Below are positions 18,551 through 26,776 of a DNA stretch of 55,454 bases, one piece after another; within the stretch, counting starts at the first letter, position 1; each line of letters begins with the position of its first letter. Where the stretch lies: NCBI GenBank assembly GCA_019638285.1, contig JAHBUB010000022.1, positions 1 to 55,454 on the forward strand. Reading direction: 5' to 3'. The translations under genes were made by a program, and so were the position numbers. Origin of the DNA: Cyclobacteriaceae bacterium. Its GTDB lineage: Bacteria > Bacteroidota > Bacteroidia > Cytophagales > Cyclobacteriaceae. Under the pieces are notes generated by a model. The model did no database searches. It saw only the letters and a program-made list of their open reading frames with translations, and was not told where the DNA came from.

Positions 18551-18736
18551 AATGAATTGAATTTGTTTTTTCTAACGATTAATATGCCAGATTGGTGTCT
18601 GGCACTACTTTATTAGTCGAATTTTTATAATTTCGCTGCTGCCTGCCGGGTCTCTTCATGCGATACCAGATTTTGAAGATAGGCAGTCTTTCTTAAAAAG
18701 ATTTAAAAATCAATTGGATAAAGTTAACAAGTAAAA

Positions 18737-19960
18737 ATGAGCGCAAAAATTACGATCAGCAATGGTAAACTAAATGTTCCTGACAATCCTATTGTACCTT
18801 TTATAGAAGGTGACGGTACAGGTGTAGATATTTGGCCTGCGGCAAAGCACGTTCTCGACTCAGCGGTGGAGAAGGCCTATGGAGGAAAAAGAAAAATTGA
18901 ATGGAAAGAAGTGTTAGCAGGAGAAAAGGCATTTAACAAAACCGGAAACTGGCTACCTGAAGAAACGCTTGACGCTTTTAAAGATTTGTTAGTTGGAATA
19001 AAGGGACCACTTACCACACCTGTAGGTGGAGGTATGCGGTCACTCAATGTCGCCCTTCGTCAGGAATTGGATTTGTATGCTTGTGTAAGGCCGGTGCGTT
19101 GGTTTACAGGAGTTCCTTCTCCCGTAAAAGAACCGCAAAAGACGGACATGGTGATCTTCAGGGAAAATACGGAAGACATTTATGCTGGTATTGAGTTTCA
19201 GGAAGGAACGGAAGACAACACAAAGTTTTTAAAATTATTTCAGGAAAATTTTGGTAAGAGATTTGATAAAATCAGATTCCCGGAAACGACTGCGATTGGT
19301 ATCAAGCCAGTTTCAAAAGAAGGAACAGAAAGATTGGTACGCGCTTCTATTGAATATGCTATAGCGCACAAGAAGCCGAGTCTTACCCTCGTGCACAAAG
19401 GGAACATCATGAAGTTTACTGAAGGCGCTTTCCGCGATTGGGGATATGCGCTCGCAAAGAATGAATTTGGAGCCACCTTGCTGGATGGTGGACCTTGGAT
19501 GGAGATAAATAAGGGCGGTCATAAAATAGTAATCAAAGATGTGATTGCGGATGCCTTCCTACAGCAGATTCTTTTGCGCCCAGATGAATATTCAGTGGTG
19601 GCTACATTGAATTTGAATGGTGACTATGTGTCCGATGCATTGGCGGCCATTGTGGGTGGAATAGGAATTGCACCAGGGGCCAATATCAATTATGTTACAG
19701 GCCATGCAATTTTTGAAGCCACGCATGGTACAGCGCCTAAGTATGCAGGTCAGGATAAAGTGAACCCTGGCTCAGTGATTCTGTCAGGGGTAATGATGCT
19801 AGAGCACATGGGCTGGCAAGAAGCTGCAGATATGATTGTAAAAGGATTAGAGGCTTCTATCAATGCAAAAAGAGTGACGTACGATTTCCATCGTCAAATG
19901 GAAGGAGCAACTTTATTGAAGTGCTCTGAATTTGGGAATGAGATTGTAAAAAATATGTAA
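18737..19960 (+). CDS. icd: NADP-dependent isocitrate dehydrogenase
   Basis: A 407-residue TCA-cycle enzyme that oxidises isocitrate to 2-oxoglutarate with NADP+. The bacterial homodimeric type is shown by [14 protein letters not shown]-like [14 protein letters not shown] near residue 21, the substrate loop [21 protein letters not shown] around residues 100-120 (including the serine equivalent to the one phosphorylated in E. coli), [13 protein letters not shown] near residue 138 and [16 protein letters not shown] near residue 334. Length fits. A TAATTTCG at 18628-18635 is a weak -7 candidate about 100 bp upstream, without a convincing -33 box. A strong terminator follows. Confidence 0.96.
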   Translation: MSAKITISNGKLNVPDNPIVPFIEGDGTGVDIWPAAKHVLDSAVEKAYGGKRKIEWKEVLAGEKAFNKTGNWLPEETLDAFKDLLVGIKGPLTTPVGGGMRSLNVALRQELDLYACVRPVRWFTGVPSPVKEPQKTDMVIFRENTEDIYAGIEFQEGTEDNTKFLKLFQENFGKRFDKIRFPETTAIGIKPVSKEGTERLVRASIEYAIAHKKPSLTLVHKGNIMKFTEGAFRDWGYALAKNEFGATLLDGGPWMEINKGGHKIVIKDVIADAFLQQILLRPDEYSVVATLNLNGDYVSDALAAIVGGIGIAPGANINYVTGHAIFEATHGTAPKYAGQDKVNPGSVILSGVMMLEHMGWQEAADMIVKGLEASINAKRVTYDFHRQMEGATLLKCSEFGNEIVKNM

Positions 19961-19981
19961 TTTGATTTTTTTGAAAAAAGT

Positions 19982-20009
19982 AAAAACCCTGGCCTTGCTG
20001 GGGTTTTTT
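19982..20009 (+). terminator. Rho-independent terminator after icd
   Basis: AAAAACCC at 19982-19989 pairs with GGGTTTTT at 20001-20008, with weak extra pairing inside the loop and a continuing T-rich run. It lies 21 bp after the icd stop codon. Confidence 0.85.
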
Positions 20010-20049
20010 GTTTTGGATATCTCTAACTTCATTACCTAAACCAAATAGG

Positions 20050-21180
20050 ATGAAACAATTATTTTTTATCATCTTTTTATTTACCTGCTTAAATGATGGG
20101 ATAGCACAGAAGAGGGCTAGGGACTATGGAATTGAAATAGGAGTGCTGAAACCTGGAACCAATAATGCGATCACTGATGTAAAGGGGGTATTGGTAGGCC
20201 ATGTTACTTTGATGGAAGGGGAAAATATCAGAACAGGGGTAACAGCCATTGTGCCACACGATAAAAATATTTTTCAAAATAAAGTACCGGCTGCTATTTA
20301 TGTGGGCAATGGTTTTGGAAAACTGGCTGGATCCACCCAGGTGGAGGAATTGGGGAACATAGAGACACCCATCGTTCTTACCAATACTTTAAGCGTAGCG
20401 CAGGGACTGGAGGGGTTGATTGACTATACCCTGTCTTTTAAGGAAAACGAAAATGTAAAGTCAGTCAATGGCATGGTAGGAGAGACCAACGATGGTGGAT
20501 TGAACGATATTCAGGGGAGGCATGTGAAAAAGGAGCACGTGGTATCTGCTATAAAAAATGCAAAAGGCGGGAAGGTAGAGGAAGGATCGGTGGGTGCCGG
20601 CACAGGCACCATTTGCTTTGGATTTAAGGGGGGCATTGGCACTTCTTCGAGGGTATTGCCTAAAGAATTGGGAGGTTACACGGTGGGCGTTTTAACGCAA
20701 ACTAACTTTGGTGGGGTGCTACAGATTGATGGGGTTCCAGTTGGGGAAGAGTTAGGTCAATATGCATATAAGAAATCAATTGAAGGATCTGTGGATGGCT
20801 CTTGCATGATGGTAGTAGCCACAGACGCTCCGTTGGATGCCAGAAATTTAAAGCGATTAGCGAAGCGCGCCATTATGGGCTTGGCAAAAACGGGAGGCAT
20901 CGCCTCCAATGGAAGTGGGGATTATGTAATTGTATTTTCTGCCAATGAATCTGTACGTATACCCTTCGATGCTGATAAGGCCACAGATACATTTACACTT
21001 CTTCGTAATGACAACATGAGCCCACTGTTTATGGCCACTATTGAGGCTACAGAAGAGGCAATCATCAATTCTTTATTTGCAGCCAAGTCAGTAGGAAAAT
21101 TGGAGAATGAAGAAGAAGTGAAACCGCTGCCAATAGACAAAGTGATTAAGATGATGAAGAAGTACAATCGGATTCGATAA
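20050..21180 (+). CDS. P1-family (S58, DmpA-type) peptidase with signal peptide
   Basis: A 376-residue exported hydrolase of the DmpA/BapA family, whose members are N-terminal nucleophile aminopeptidases or beta-peptidases that cleave themselves into two chains. I chose ATG 20050 because it gives a clean signal peptide (KQLFFIIFLFTCLNDGIAQ); the longer frame would start inside the icd terminator. Family motifs are ITDVKGVLVGHVTL near residue 41, TGVTAIVPH near residue 63, and GAGTGTICFGFKGGIGTSSRV near residues 180-202. In the last one, S199/S200 lie where the autoprocessing nucleophile is expected. YTVGVLTQTNFGG follows. Substrate unknown; presumably periplasmic. Confidence 0.85.
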   Translation: MKQLFFIIFLFTCLNDGIAQKRARDYGIEIGVLKPGTNNAITDVKGVLVGHVTLMEGENIRTGVTAIVPHDKNIFQNKVPAAIYVGNGFGKLAGSTQVEELGNIETPIVLTNTLSVAQGLEGLIDYTLSFKENENVKSVNGMVGETNDGGLNDIQGRHVKKEHVVSAIKNAKGGKVEEGSVGAGTGTICFGFKGGIGTSSRVLPKELGGYTVGVLTQTNFGGVLQIDGVPVGEELGQYAYKKSIEGSVDGSCMMVVATDAPLDARNLKRLAKRAIMGLAKTGGIASNGSGDYVIVFSANESVRIPFDADKATDTFTLLRNDNMSPLFMATIEATEEAIINSLFAAKSVGKLENEEEVKPLPIDKVIKMMKKYNRIR

Positions 21181-21486
21181 AAACCTTAACTGATATTCTT
21201 TTTCTATTGACAGAAGTATTGTAGTTATAGTTGAGATATCTGCCTTGAATCACATTTAAATAATCTCTGTATTTACGATTTACATCTCTAGAAGCCCTGA
21301 GAATTCGAGGCACTCCTCGGCTGCTATTTTTTTACTAACCCCTAGGAAGTCAATTTCCTGTTAATATTTCTGGGCTGATAAAACCCTTGTGAAAAAAATC
21401 AGGGCATTCACAAAGAATACAAGGTCATTCAGAAAAACCTATGCAAAACCAGATTTTAAAGGACTATATTAGTTGGAATTCCATTA
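21181..21486. other. Intergenic region without a gene
   Basis: This 306-bp AT-rich spacer precedes the calcium-repeat protein gene. No ORF with coding character and no match to TTTG-N19-TAnnTTTG was found on the plus strand. A short hairpin (CGAGG-cact-CCTCG, 21306-21319) followed by a T-rich run to 21333 could terminate the peptidase gene. Nothing else was recognised. Confidence 0.5.
21305..21333 (+). terminator. Possible weak terminator after the S58 peptidase gene
   Basis: CGAGG at 21306-21310 pairs with CCTCG at 21315-21319 around a 4-nt loop, and T7 follows about 7 nt later (21327-21333). The stem is only 5 bp and it lies 125 bp after the stop, so support is weak. Confidence 0.3.
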
Positions 21487-24348
21487 ATGCCTGATATGAA
21501 GAATTTTATAAATATGCCCATACCCTCGCTGATCAAGGTTAGAAATCTTATCTTCTTATTGACATTATTTGTATTCTCCTCTTGTCAGAATCAAGAGGCC
21601 TTGAATTGGGTGATTGGTCTTCAAGCTGGTCAACTTGAAGCACCTGCCCCTGTGGGCACTGTTAATTTTGAATTTGATATTTCAGATATCAATACCGCCT
21701 ACGATCCAAGTTTTCTTTATGATGCTTTGCAAAATAATAAGAATATAGACCTATATACCATTTTTCTTGATGTCACGGACCCAGCAGCAGGCAGCTTGAC
21801 ACAAATTAGAGAAATGAGTGGGGATATGGTAGGCAGAGTCATTTTCCGGGTTAAAAACACGGTCAGTGGTTCAAACTCCATCTCGTTCAATGTAAATAGC
21901 GAAACCAATGAAATTGGTTTCCAAATGATATATGAATCGAACACCTATACAGGTTATATGATATTCACAGATGTGCAAAAAATAAATAGAACACTATATG
22001 TTAAAAGCAGTATGTCATCTGGTTCATTCATTGCGGATACAGATGGCGATGAAATACCCGATGCCTTAGATAATTGCCCTGCTGTAGCTAATCCTGATCA
22101 GGCAGACGCGGACTCAGATGCTATTGGAGATGTGTGTGATGTTTGCTACGGCAATAACGCATCTGGTGATGCTGACGGAGATGGTTATTGCGCCAGTAAC
22201 GACTTTGATGATAACGATGCCAATAAATATCCTGGTGCGCCTTGCGATGATGGAGATGCATGTACCAGCGGAGATGTTTATGATTCTAATGGGTCTTGTA
22301 TTCCGGGACCTCCTTTAAATTGTGATGATGGTGACCCTAATACTATTGATTATTGTGATCAAATCAACGGTGGCTGCGCGCACACACCAATATTGCCTGA
22401 TGGCGATGGCGATGGAATACCCGATGCCTCAGACAACTGCCCTACTGTAGCCAACACTGACCAGGCAGATGCAGACTCAGATGGTATTGGAGATGTCTGT
22501 GACAGTTGTCCTTTGGATGCTTCCAATGTTGATAATGATGGTGATGGCTATTGTGCTGCTCAAGATTTTGATGACAATAATGCCAATAAATATCCTGGTG
22601 CACCCTGTGATGATGGAAATGCATGTACGATTGGTGAGGTGTATGACGCCAATGGAAATTGTATACCCGGATTATTTGCAGATGACGGAACCCCATGTGG
22701 ATCCGGACTATGTAATGGAGCTGGAGTTTGCGTAGAACCTGATATGGATGGCGATGGAATACCTGATGCCACAGACAACTGTCCTTCAACCGCTAATGCT
22801 GACCAGGCAGATGCAGACGGAGATGGTGTGGGTGATGTGTGTGATTGTGGCCCTGGTTATATAAGTGAGTTGTCGGGGGGTGCTGTTATATGTATCGATA
22901 TTAATGAATGTACAGATGGAACTAGCAATTGCGGTCCAGGAACAACTTGCGAAAACACAGATGGTTCTTTCATTTGCGTTCCGATTGATACGGATGGTGA
23001 TGGTATTGGGGATAATTCAGACAATTGTCCATCTGATGCCAACGCTGATCAGGCAGACGCAGACTCTGATGGTATTGGAGATGTGTGCGATATCTGTATT
23101 GGAATTGATGGAACCGGAGATGCGGATGGCGATGGTTATTGCGCGAGTGTAGATTGCGATGACACCAATGCTTCGATTAACCCGGGAGCTGTTGATATAG
23201 CTGGAAGTGGTATTGATTCAAACTGCGATGGCAGCTATTTATGGTATGTGGATGCAGATGGTGATGGCTATGGCTCAAGCGCTACGGTGTCCTCCACCAA
23301 TGCAAGTCCAGGTGCAGGCGAATCAGCTACTGCTGATGATTGTGATGATTTGGTAGCAACAACAAACCCAGCAGGTATAGATGTAGCCGGCTCAGGTATT
23401 GATTCAAACTGCGATGGCAACTACTTATGGTATGTGGATGCTGATGGTGATACCTATGGCTCAATGGTTACAGCTTCCTCTACCAACGCAAGCCCTGGAG
23501 TAGGCGAATCAGCCACCTCCGATGATTGCGATGACACCAATGCCTTGATTAACCCAGGCGCAGTTGATGTAGCTGGAAGTGGTATTGATGCGAACTGTGA
23601 TGGCATCTTTGACAAAGTAGATCAAACCATCAGCTTTGACCAAACGGTTAACCATACTTTAGGAGACAACTCCTTTGCGCTTAATGCAACCAGTAGCTCA
23701 GGCCTCGATGTTGTATTCTCTACCTCTTCGGATAAAGTTCAAATCAACTCTAGTTTGGTAACTATCGTGAGTGCAGGCAGAGTAAGCATTGCAGCGAATC
23801 AACCGGGCAACGATAGTTATAATCCGGCTGATGAAGTAGCTCAAAGTTTTTGTATCAACCCAGAGAAGCCGATAATCTCAATTGGAGGTAGAAACACCGC
23901 ATCGCCCACGCTTACTTCCAGCAGCGCAGCGGGCAACCAATGGTTTTTGAATGGTAGTGCTATTGCTGGGGAAACAGGTCAATCGCTAGGTATCACAGGC
24001 CAGGGACAATATGCTGTTCAGGTAAGTGCAGATGATTGCGTAAGCGAGTTATCGGAGATTAAAGTATTTATAATCACAGGTGATGGGAATTCAGCAGATG
24101 ATACTGGTGAAATGCTCGTGTATCCCAATCCGGTGCGTGATCGATTGTTTATAAGCCTTCAGGGATTCTCAAAAACAGGAACACTTGAGATGGGTATATA
24201 TGATCTTAGTGGCAGATTGATAATGAATAAGCAAGTTCGCGCTGGTGATATTGAGGAGGCGGATGTTAAACATTATGCAGCAGGTAAATATTTAATAAGG
24301 ATTGCGCAAGGCAGAAAAATTGTGAACCGTCAGTTTATTAAAGAATAG
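21487..24348 (+). CDS. Secreted calcium-repeat protein: TSP3, EGF-like and MopE-type repeats, T9SS tail
   Basis: A 953-residue exported protein. The N-terminus has a hydrophobic segment ending in FSSC (near residue 33), a possible lipobox. After a ~150-residue N-terminal domain come four thrombospondin type 3 blocks (D-x-DGDGIPD, DNCP, ADxDGIGDVCD; around residues 185, 305, 418 and 500), two Cys-rich modules (GAPCDDG-x-ACT), and a calcium-binding EGF-like module (DINEC ... CENTDGSFIC, residues 473-500). Three MopE-type metal-binding repeats (DDCDD ... GIDSNCDG, residues 555-710) follow, then Ig-like segments and a type A T9SS sorting domain (YPNPVRDRLFI, YDLSGRLI, AAGKYLI). Ligands and partners are unknown. 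A small lipoprotein gene follows after 3 bp. Confidence 0.87.
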   Translation: MPDMKNFINMPIPSLIKVRNLIFLLTLFVFSSCQNQEALNWVIGLQAGQLEAPAPVGTVNFEFDISDINTAYDPSFLYDALQNNKNIDLYTIFLDVTDPAAGSLTQIREMSGDMVGRVIFRVKNTVSGSNSISFNVNSETNEIGFQMIYESNTYTGYMIFTDVQKINRTLYVKSSMSSGSFIADTDGDEIPDALDNCPAVANPDQADADSDAIGDVCDVCYGNNASGDADGDGYCASNDFDDNDANKYPGAPCDDGDACTSGDVYDSNGSCIPGPPLNCDDGDPNTIDYCDQINGGCAHTPILPDGDGDGIPDASDNCPTVANTDQADADSDGIGDVCDSCPLDASNVDNDGDGYCAAQDFDDNNANKYPGAPCDDGNACTIGEVYDANGNCIPGLFADDGTPCGSGLCNGAGVCVEPDMDGDGIPDATDNCPSTANADQADADGDGVGDVCDCGPGYISELSGGAVICIDINECTDGTSNCGPGTTCENTDGSFICVPIDTDGDGIGDNSDNCPSDANADQADADSDGIGDVCDICIGIDGTGDADGDGYCASVDCDDTNASINPGAVDIAGSGIDSNCDGSYLWYVDADGDGYGSSATVSSTNASPGAGESATADDCDDLVATTNPAGIDVAGSGIDSNCDGNYLWYVDADGDTYGSMVTASSTNASPGVGESATSDDCDDTNALINPGAVDVAGSGIDANCDGIFDKVDQTISFDQTVNHTLGDNSFALNATSSSGLDVVFSTSSDKVQINSSLVTIVSAGRVSIAANQPGNDSYNPADEVAQSFCINPEKPIISIGGRNTASPTLTSSSAAGNQWFLNGSAIAGETGQSLGITGQGQYAVQVSADDCVSELSEIKVFIITGDGNSADDTGEMLVYPNPVRDRLFISLQGFSKTGTLEMGIYDLSGRLIMNKQVRAGDIEEADVKHYAAGKYLIRIAQGRKIVNRQFIKE
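23152..23620 (+). repeat. Tandem 186-bp coding repeats (MopE-type units)
   Basis: The motif encoding D-C-D-D recurs at 23152, 23338 and 23524, exactly 186 bp (62 codons) apart. The units share long runs, for example around GGTATTGATTCAAACTGCGA, but differ at many synonymous positions. The third copy is truncated after the N-C-D-G motif. The regular spacing points to past unequal duplication. Confidence 0.85.
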
Positions 24349-24351
24349 AGT

Positions 24352-24810
24352 ATGAAAAATCTAAAATCATTAAAGCTTTTAATTGGCGTATTTCTGATCA
24401 TTCAAGCTGCGCTGATGACCTCCTGCAAATCGGAAACGGAATTAACCCAAAAGGAATTGGTAACTGCCCAGTTAGTGGCTGATGGGGATTCCTGGGGGGT
24501 GGAAAATGTGACAGTCGATGATGTAGATGAGAGTGGCTCGTTTAACAATTTTTCAATAAAATTTGAAGACAAGAAATTTACAACTGTAAACGGGGGCGTA
24601 GTGTGGCCCCCATCCGGCACGTGGTCATTCACCTCTGAAGAAGCCACTGCATTTACAAGAGATGATGGAATAAAGGTATTGATTGAAAGTTTAGTAGGGG
24701 ATCAATTAAGTATTTCATTTGAATGGGCGGAGACCACCTTGGATGCAGAAGGAGGCAGGATCACATCCCGAAAGGGCAAGCACAAGTTTAAGTTTAAAAG
24801 AAAAAGATAA
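24352..24810 (+). CDS. Small lipoprotein, function unknown
   Basis: A 152-residue protein with a lipoprotein signal peptide (LIGVFLIIQAALMTSC; the lipobox Cys is residue 25). The mature part is rich in beta-forming and charged residues, with TWSFTSEEATAFTRDDGIKVLIESL near residues 88-112 resembling lipocalin-like Bacteroidota lipoproteins. I do not recognise a named family. It starts 3 bp after the calcium-repeat protein gene, so they are co-transcribed and perhaps act together at the envelope. The basic tail (GKHKFKFKRKR) is unusual. Confidence 0.72.
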   Translation: MKNLKSLKLLIGVFLIIQAALMTSCKSETELTQKELVTAQLVADGDSWGVENVTVDDVDESGSFNNFSIKFEDKKFTTVNGGVVWPPSGTWSFTSEEATAFTRDDGIKVLIESLVGDQLSISFEWAETTLDAEGGRITSRKGKHKFKFKRKR

Positions 24811-24875
24811 GTAGAAAGTACAACTGAAGATAAAGTTGCCTCGGAATTACTGAAATGTGATTTTGAGGTGATTGA

Positions 24876-25340
24876 TCAGGCCAGCATCTCCACCACAGTC
24901 ACAGCGGCTTCTTCTCCTTTGTTACCGTACTTGCCACCGGCACGTTCAAGCGCTTGTTTTTTATCCAGGGTGGTGAGTACACCAAAGGCTACAGGCTTCC
25001 CTGTATCGAGGTTTACTCTCATGATACCGTTGGCAACCGCATTGCAGATATAATCAAAGTGAGGTGTCTCCCCTTGGATAACACATCCTAAACAGATTAC
25101 AGCTGCGATTTCTTTTTTCTTGGCCATGCGCTGTGCTGCGAGTGGTAGTTCATAACTACCGGGCACACTTACTCTGATGATGTTTGATTTTTTTGCTCCT
25201 AATTTTATTAGTGTATCGTAAGCTCCTTCGTACAAGGCCTCTGTGATTTCTTCATTCCACTCCGCCATTACAATGGCAAATTTCTTTGAAGTTAAGTTTA
25301 GCTTCCTTTTTCCGGAGGTAGTTTTTAGTGATCCTGCCAT
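24876..25340 (-). CDS. ribH: 6,7-dimethyl-8-ribityllumazine synthase
   Basis: A 154-residue enzyme that condenses the ribityl-pyrimidinedione with dihydroxybutanone phosphate in riboflavin synthesis; family members form pentamers or 60-mer shells. Motifs: FAIVMAEWNEEITEALYEGA near residue 21, VSVPGSYELPLAAQ near residue 57, VICLGCVIQGETPHFDYICNAV near residue 80 (catalytic His included), and the phosphate-binding GVLTTLDKKQALERAG near residue 118. Length is normal. It starts only 2 bp after the stop of a RelE/ParE toxin gene, so its transcription likely passes through the toxin-antitoxin pair. Confidence 0.95.
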   Translation of the reverse strand: MAGSLKTTSGKRKLNLTSKKFAIVMAEWNEEITEALYEGAYDTLIKLGAKKSNIIRVSVPGSYELPLAAQRMAKKKEIAAVICLGCVIQGETPHFDYICNAVANGIMRVNLDTGKPVAFGVLTTLDKKQALERAGGKYGNKGEEAAVTVVEMLA

Positions 25341-25342
25341 AA

Positions 25343-25645
25343 TTATTTTCTTTTTGAAATTTCCTTTGGGTCTCGGCTGGTATGTAGCACAGCCAGAATT
25401 GCTATTGAAGACTGGTGATCGTTTATCTTGAAGTATATAAGATATGGGTACTTGGTAATTTTAGTGGCTCTAATGTTGGTGAAGCGAGTTGAATAATTAA
25501 GAGGATTTTTGATTATCAAATCAAGTTTGAGATTCAATTGATCAAAAAAATCAAAACCTAAATTCTTTTTTTGGTTGTTGTACCAGTGAATAGACTCAAT
25601 AATTTCCTTCTCTGCCTCTGAGGAAAATACAAGCGAATATTTCAT
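25343..25645 (-). CDS. RelE/ParE-family toxin
   Basis: A 100-residue small basic protein. YSLVFSSEAEKEIIESIHWYNNQ at the start, LDLIIKNPLNY near residue 48, KITKYPYLIYFKI near residue 66 and AVLHTSRDPKEISKRK at the end follow the ParE/RelE toxin fold in order. The family either poisons gyrase (ParE) or cleaves mRNA at the ribosome (RelE); the sequence does not decide. The start overlaps the antitoxin stop by 4 bp (ATGA), the usual arrangement. It lies 2 bp upstream of ribH, an odd place for a toxin gene. Confidence 0.88.
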   Translation of the reverse strand: MKYSLVFSSEAEKEIIESIHWYNNQKKNLGFDFFDQLNLKLDLIIKNPLNYSTRFTNIRATKITKYPYLIYFKINDHQSSIAILAVLHTSRDPKEISKRK

Positions 25646-25866
25646 CGCATGTCTGCGACTCTGGATTTAAGCTCTTCCCAGGTAACTACATCATCTGGAT
25701 TACGTTCATAAGCTTCAAGCCGCTCTTCTACAATCTTTTTGTGCCAGTCTGGTATGTCATCGCTTACTTTGTCGGCCAGCACTAGTCCGTAAATTAATTT
25801 GATGAGGCGGTCATCAGCATCATCAATGTAGCTGTGGAGTTCCTCCTTAATTTGTGCAACGTCCAT
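25642..25866 (-). CDS. Antitoxin, addiction-module component type
   Basis: A 74-residue acidic protein starting at ATG 25866 (MDVAQIKEELHSYIDDADD). A longer reading to 25923 would add a hydrophobic tail encoded by the terminator region and is unlikely. The helical middle (RLIKLIYGLVLAD) and the C-terminal VVTWEELKSRVADMR match the small addiction-module components that pair with RelE/ParE toxins, in which a W-E-E motif near the C-terminus contacts the toxin. It overlaps the toxin start by 4 bp. It probably neutralises the toxin and may autoregulate the pair. Confidence 0.82.
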   Translation of the reverse strand: MDVAQIKEELHSYIDDADDRLIKLIYGLVLADKVSDDIPDWHKKIVEERLEAYERNPDDVVTWEELKSRVADMR

Positions 25867-25900
25867 TTGGATTTGTGATTTATTTAATAAAATTACAAAT

Positions 25901-25932
25901 AAAAAAAGGATTATGTTTTGCATAATCCTTTT
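25901..25932 (-). terminator. Terminator of the TPR-protein gene
   Basis: A perfect 12-bp stem (25904-25915 with 25921-25932) with a 5-nt loop; on the minus strand it is followed by a run of seven T (25907-25901). It separates the TPR gene from the antitoxin gene. Confidence 0.85.
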
Positions 25933-25952
25933 AACAAAATTTAGGTTTCCTA

Positions 25953-26639
25953 TTAAGAATTGGCCTCCAGCTTAGCTTTAAACTTCCTTGCATTTTGGTA
26001 CTCACCTGAATCCCAGAATGCATCAATTATTTTTTGGTATACGGCAATGGCTTTATCGTTTTTATTGAGCTTCTCATAAGCCAAAGCTTCTTTCATCAAA
26101 TAAGTAGGAGTAAAGAATTTATTGGGTTTATAACTGGAAGCCTTATTGTAATACTTGGCCGCGGATTCGTAGTCTTTCAATTCCATATAAGCATCGCCCA
26201 TCAGGCTGTAGGCCCGGGGTTGAATAAGAATGTCATTTGAACTGAAGTCTTCAAAATAGAAGATAGCAAGCTGAAATTTTCCTTGTTTTAAAGAAATCGC
26301 ACCTGCATAATAATTGGCCAGGTTAGCAGCATCGGTCATTCCATAGTCTTCAATGATTTGTTCAAACCCAAGGTTGTTTCCATCTCCTTTTAGGGCTAGA
26401 TTCAAACTATCGGCTTCAAAATAATGCACGGCCTGAAACATTTCCTTTTGTGCTATTTTCTCTTGGCCACCTATGTAATATCGATATCCAAAAAAACCTC
26501 CCACCAGAAGCAGCAATACACCAAGTACACCAAATACAATCTTTGGATTGTCCTCTATCCAATGTTCTATGCCTTTTACAGTCTCTGCAAGTACTTCAGG
26601 ATTCTCGAGCAGGTCTTTCTTTTCTTCTTTTTTTGCCAT
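25953..26639 (-). CDS. Membrane-anchored tetratricopeptide-repeat protein
   Basis: A 228-residue protein. Residues 1-32 are a charged cytoplasmic tail, residues 33-52 a single membrane helix (IVFGVLGVLLLLVGGFFGYRYY), and the rest is extracytoplasmic with TPR-type helical pairs (PRAYSLMGDAYMELKDYESAAKYYNKASSYKP near 135-165, EALAYEKLNKNDKAIAVYQKII near 175-197). The topology resembles YfgM, which links the Sec translocon to periplasmic chaperones, but orthology is not proved. In Cytophagales-type genomes a gene of this kind commonly sits next to ribH (recollection); here a toxin-antitoxin pair separates them. A consensus promoter lies upstream at 26691-26721. Confidence 0.8.
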   Translation of the reverse strand: MAKKEEKKDLLENPEVLAETVKGIEHWIEDNPKIVFGVLGVLLLLVGGFFGYRYYIGGQEKIAQKEMFQAVHYFEADSLNLALKGDGNNLGFEQIIEDYGMTDAANLANYYAGAISLKQGKFQLAIFYFEDFSSNDILIQPRAYSLMGDAYMELKDYESAAKYYNKASSYKPNKFFTPTYLMKEALAYEKLNKNDKAIAVYQKIIDAFWDSGEYQNARKFKAKLEANS

Positions 26640-26690
26640 AACAATTAATAATACCTGTCAGCCTAACCCAGGAAATTTAAGACAGGGCTG

Positions 26691-26721
26691 CAAAACTAAG
26701 AATTAGCAAATACTAAACAAA
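26691..26721 (-). promoter_or_regulatory. Bacteroidota-type promoter for the TPR gene
   Basis: On the minus strand the -33 box TTTG (26718-26721) is followed, after exactly 19 bp, by the -7 box TAGTTTTG (26691-26698). This fits TTTG-N19-TAnnTTTG perfectly and points at the gene starting at 26639. Confidence 0.8.
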
Positions 26722-26776
26722 AAGTTACCCTCTCCCTTTAATTGGCTAAGCTCCCTTTCGAAAGTCGGAGGAGGCC

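Noticed and set aside
20008-20049. Longer N-terminus for the S58 peptidase
   Set aside because: It would start at the icd terminator and place a polar stretch in front of a clean signal peptide.
22442-23152. Several long frames inside the calcium-repeat gene, including a His-rich antisense one
   Set aside because: The repeated GATGGN codons of the Asp/Gly-rich protein leave other frames free of stops and produce low-complexity shadows.
22036-23620. Regular repeats considered as a CRISPR-like or tandem non-coding array
   Set aside because: The repeats stay in frame, encode known calcium-binding motifs and have no constant repeat with unique spacers.
25867-25923. Longer N-terminus for the antitoxin
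   Set aside because: It is encoded by the terminator hairpin and T-run of the TPR gene and is a hydrophobic stretch not seen in such antitoxins.
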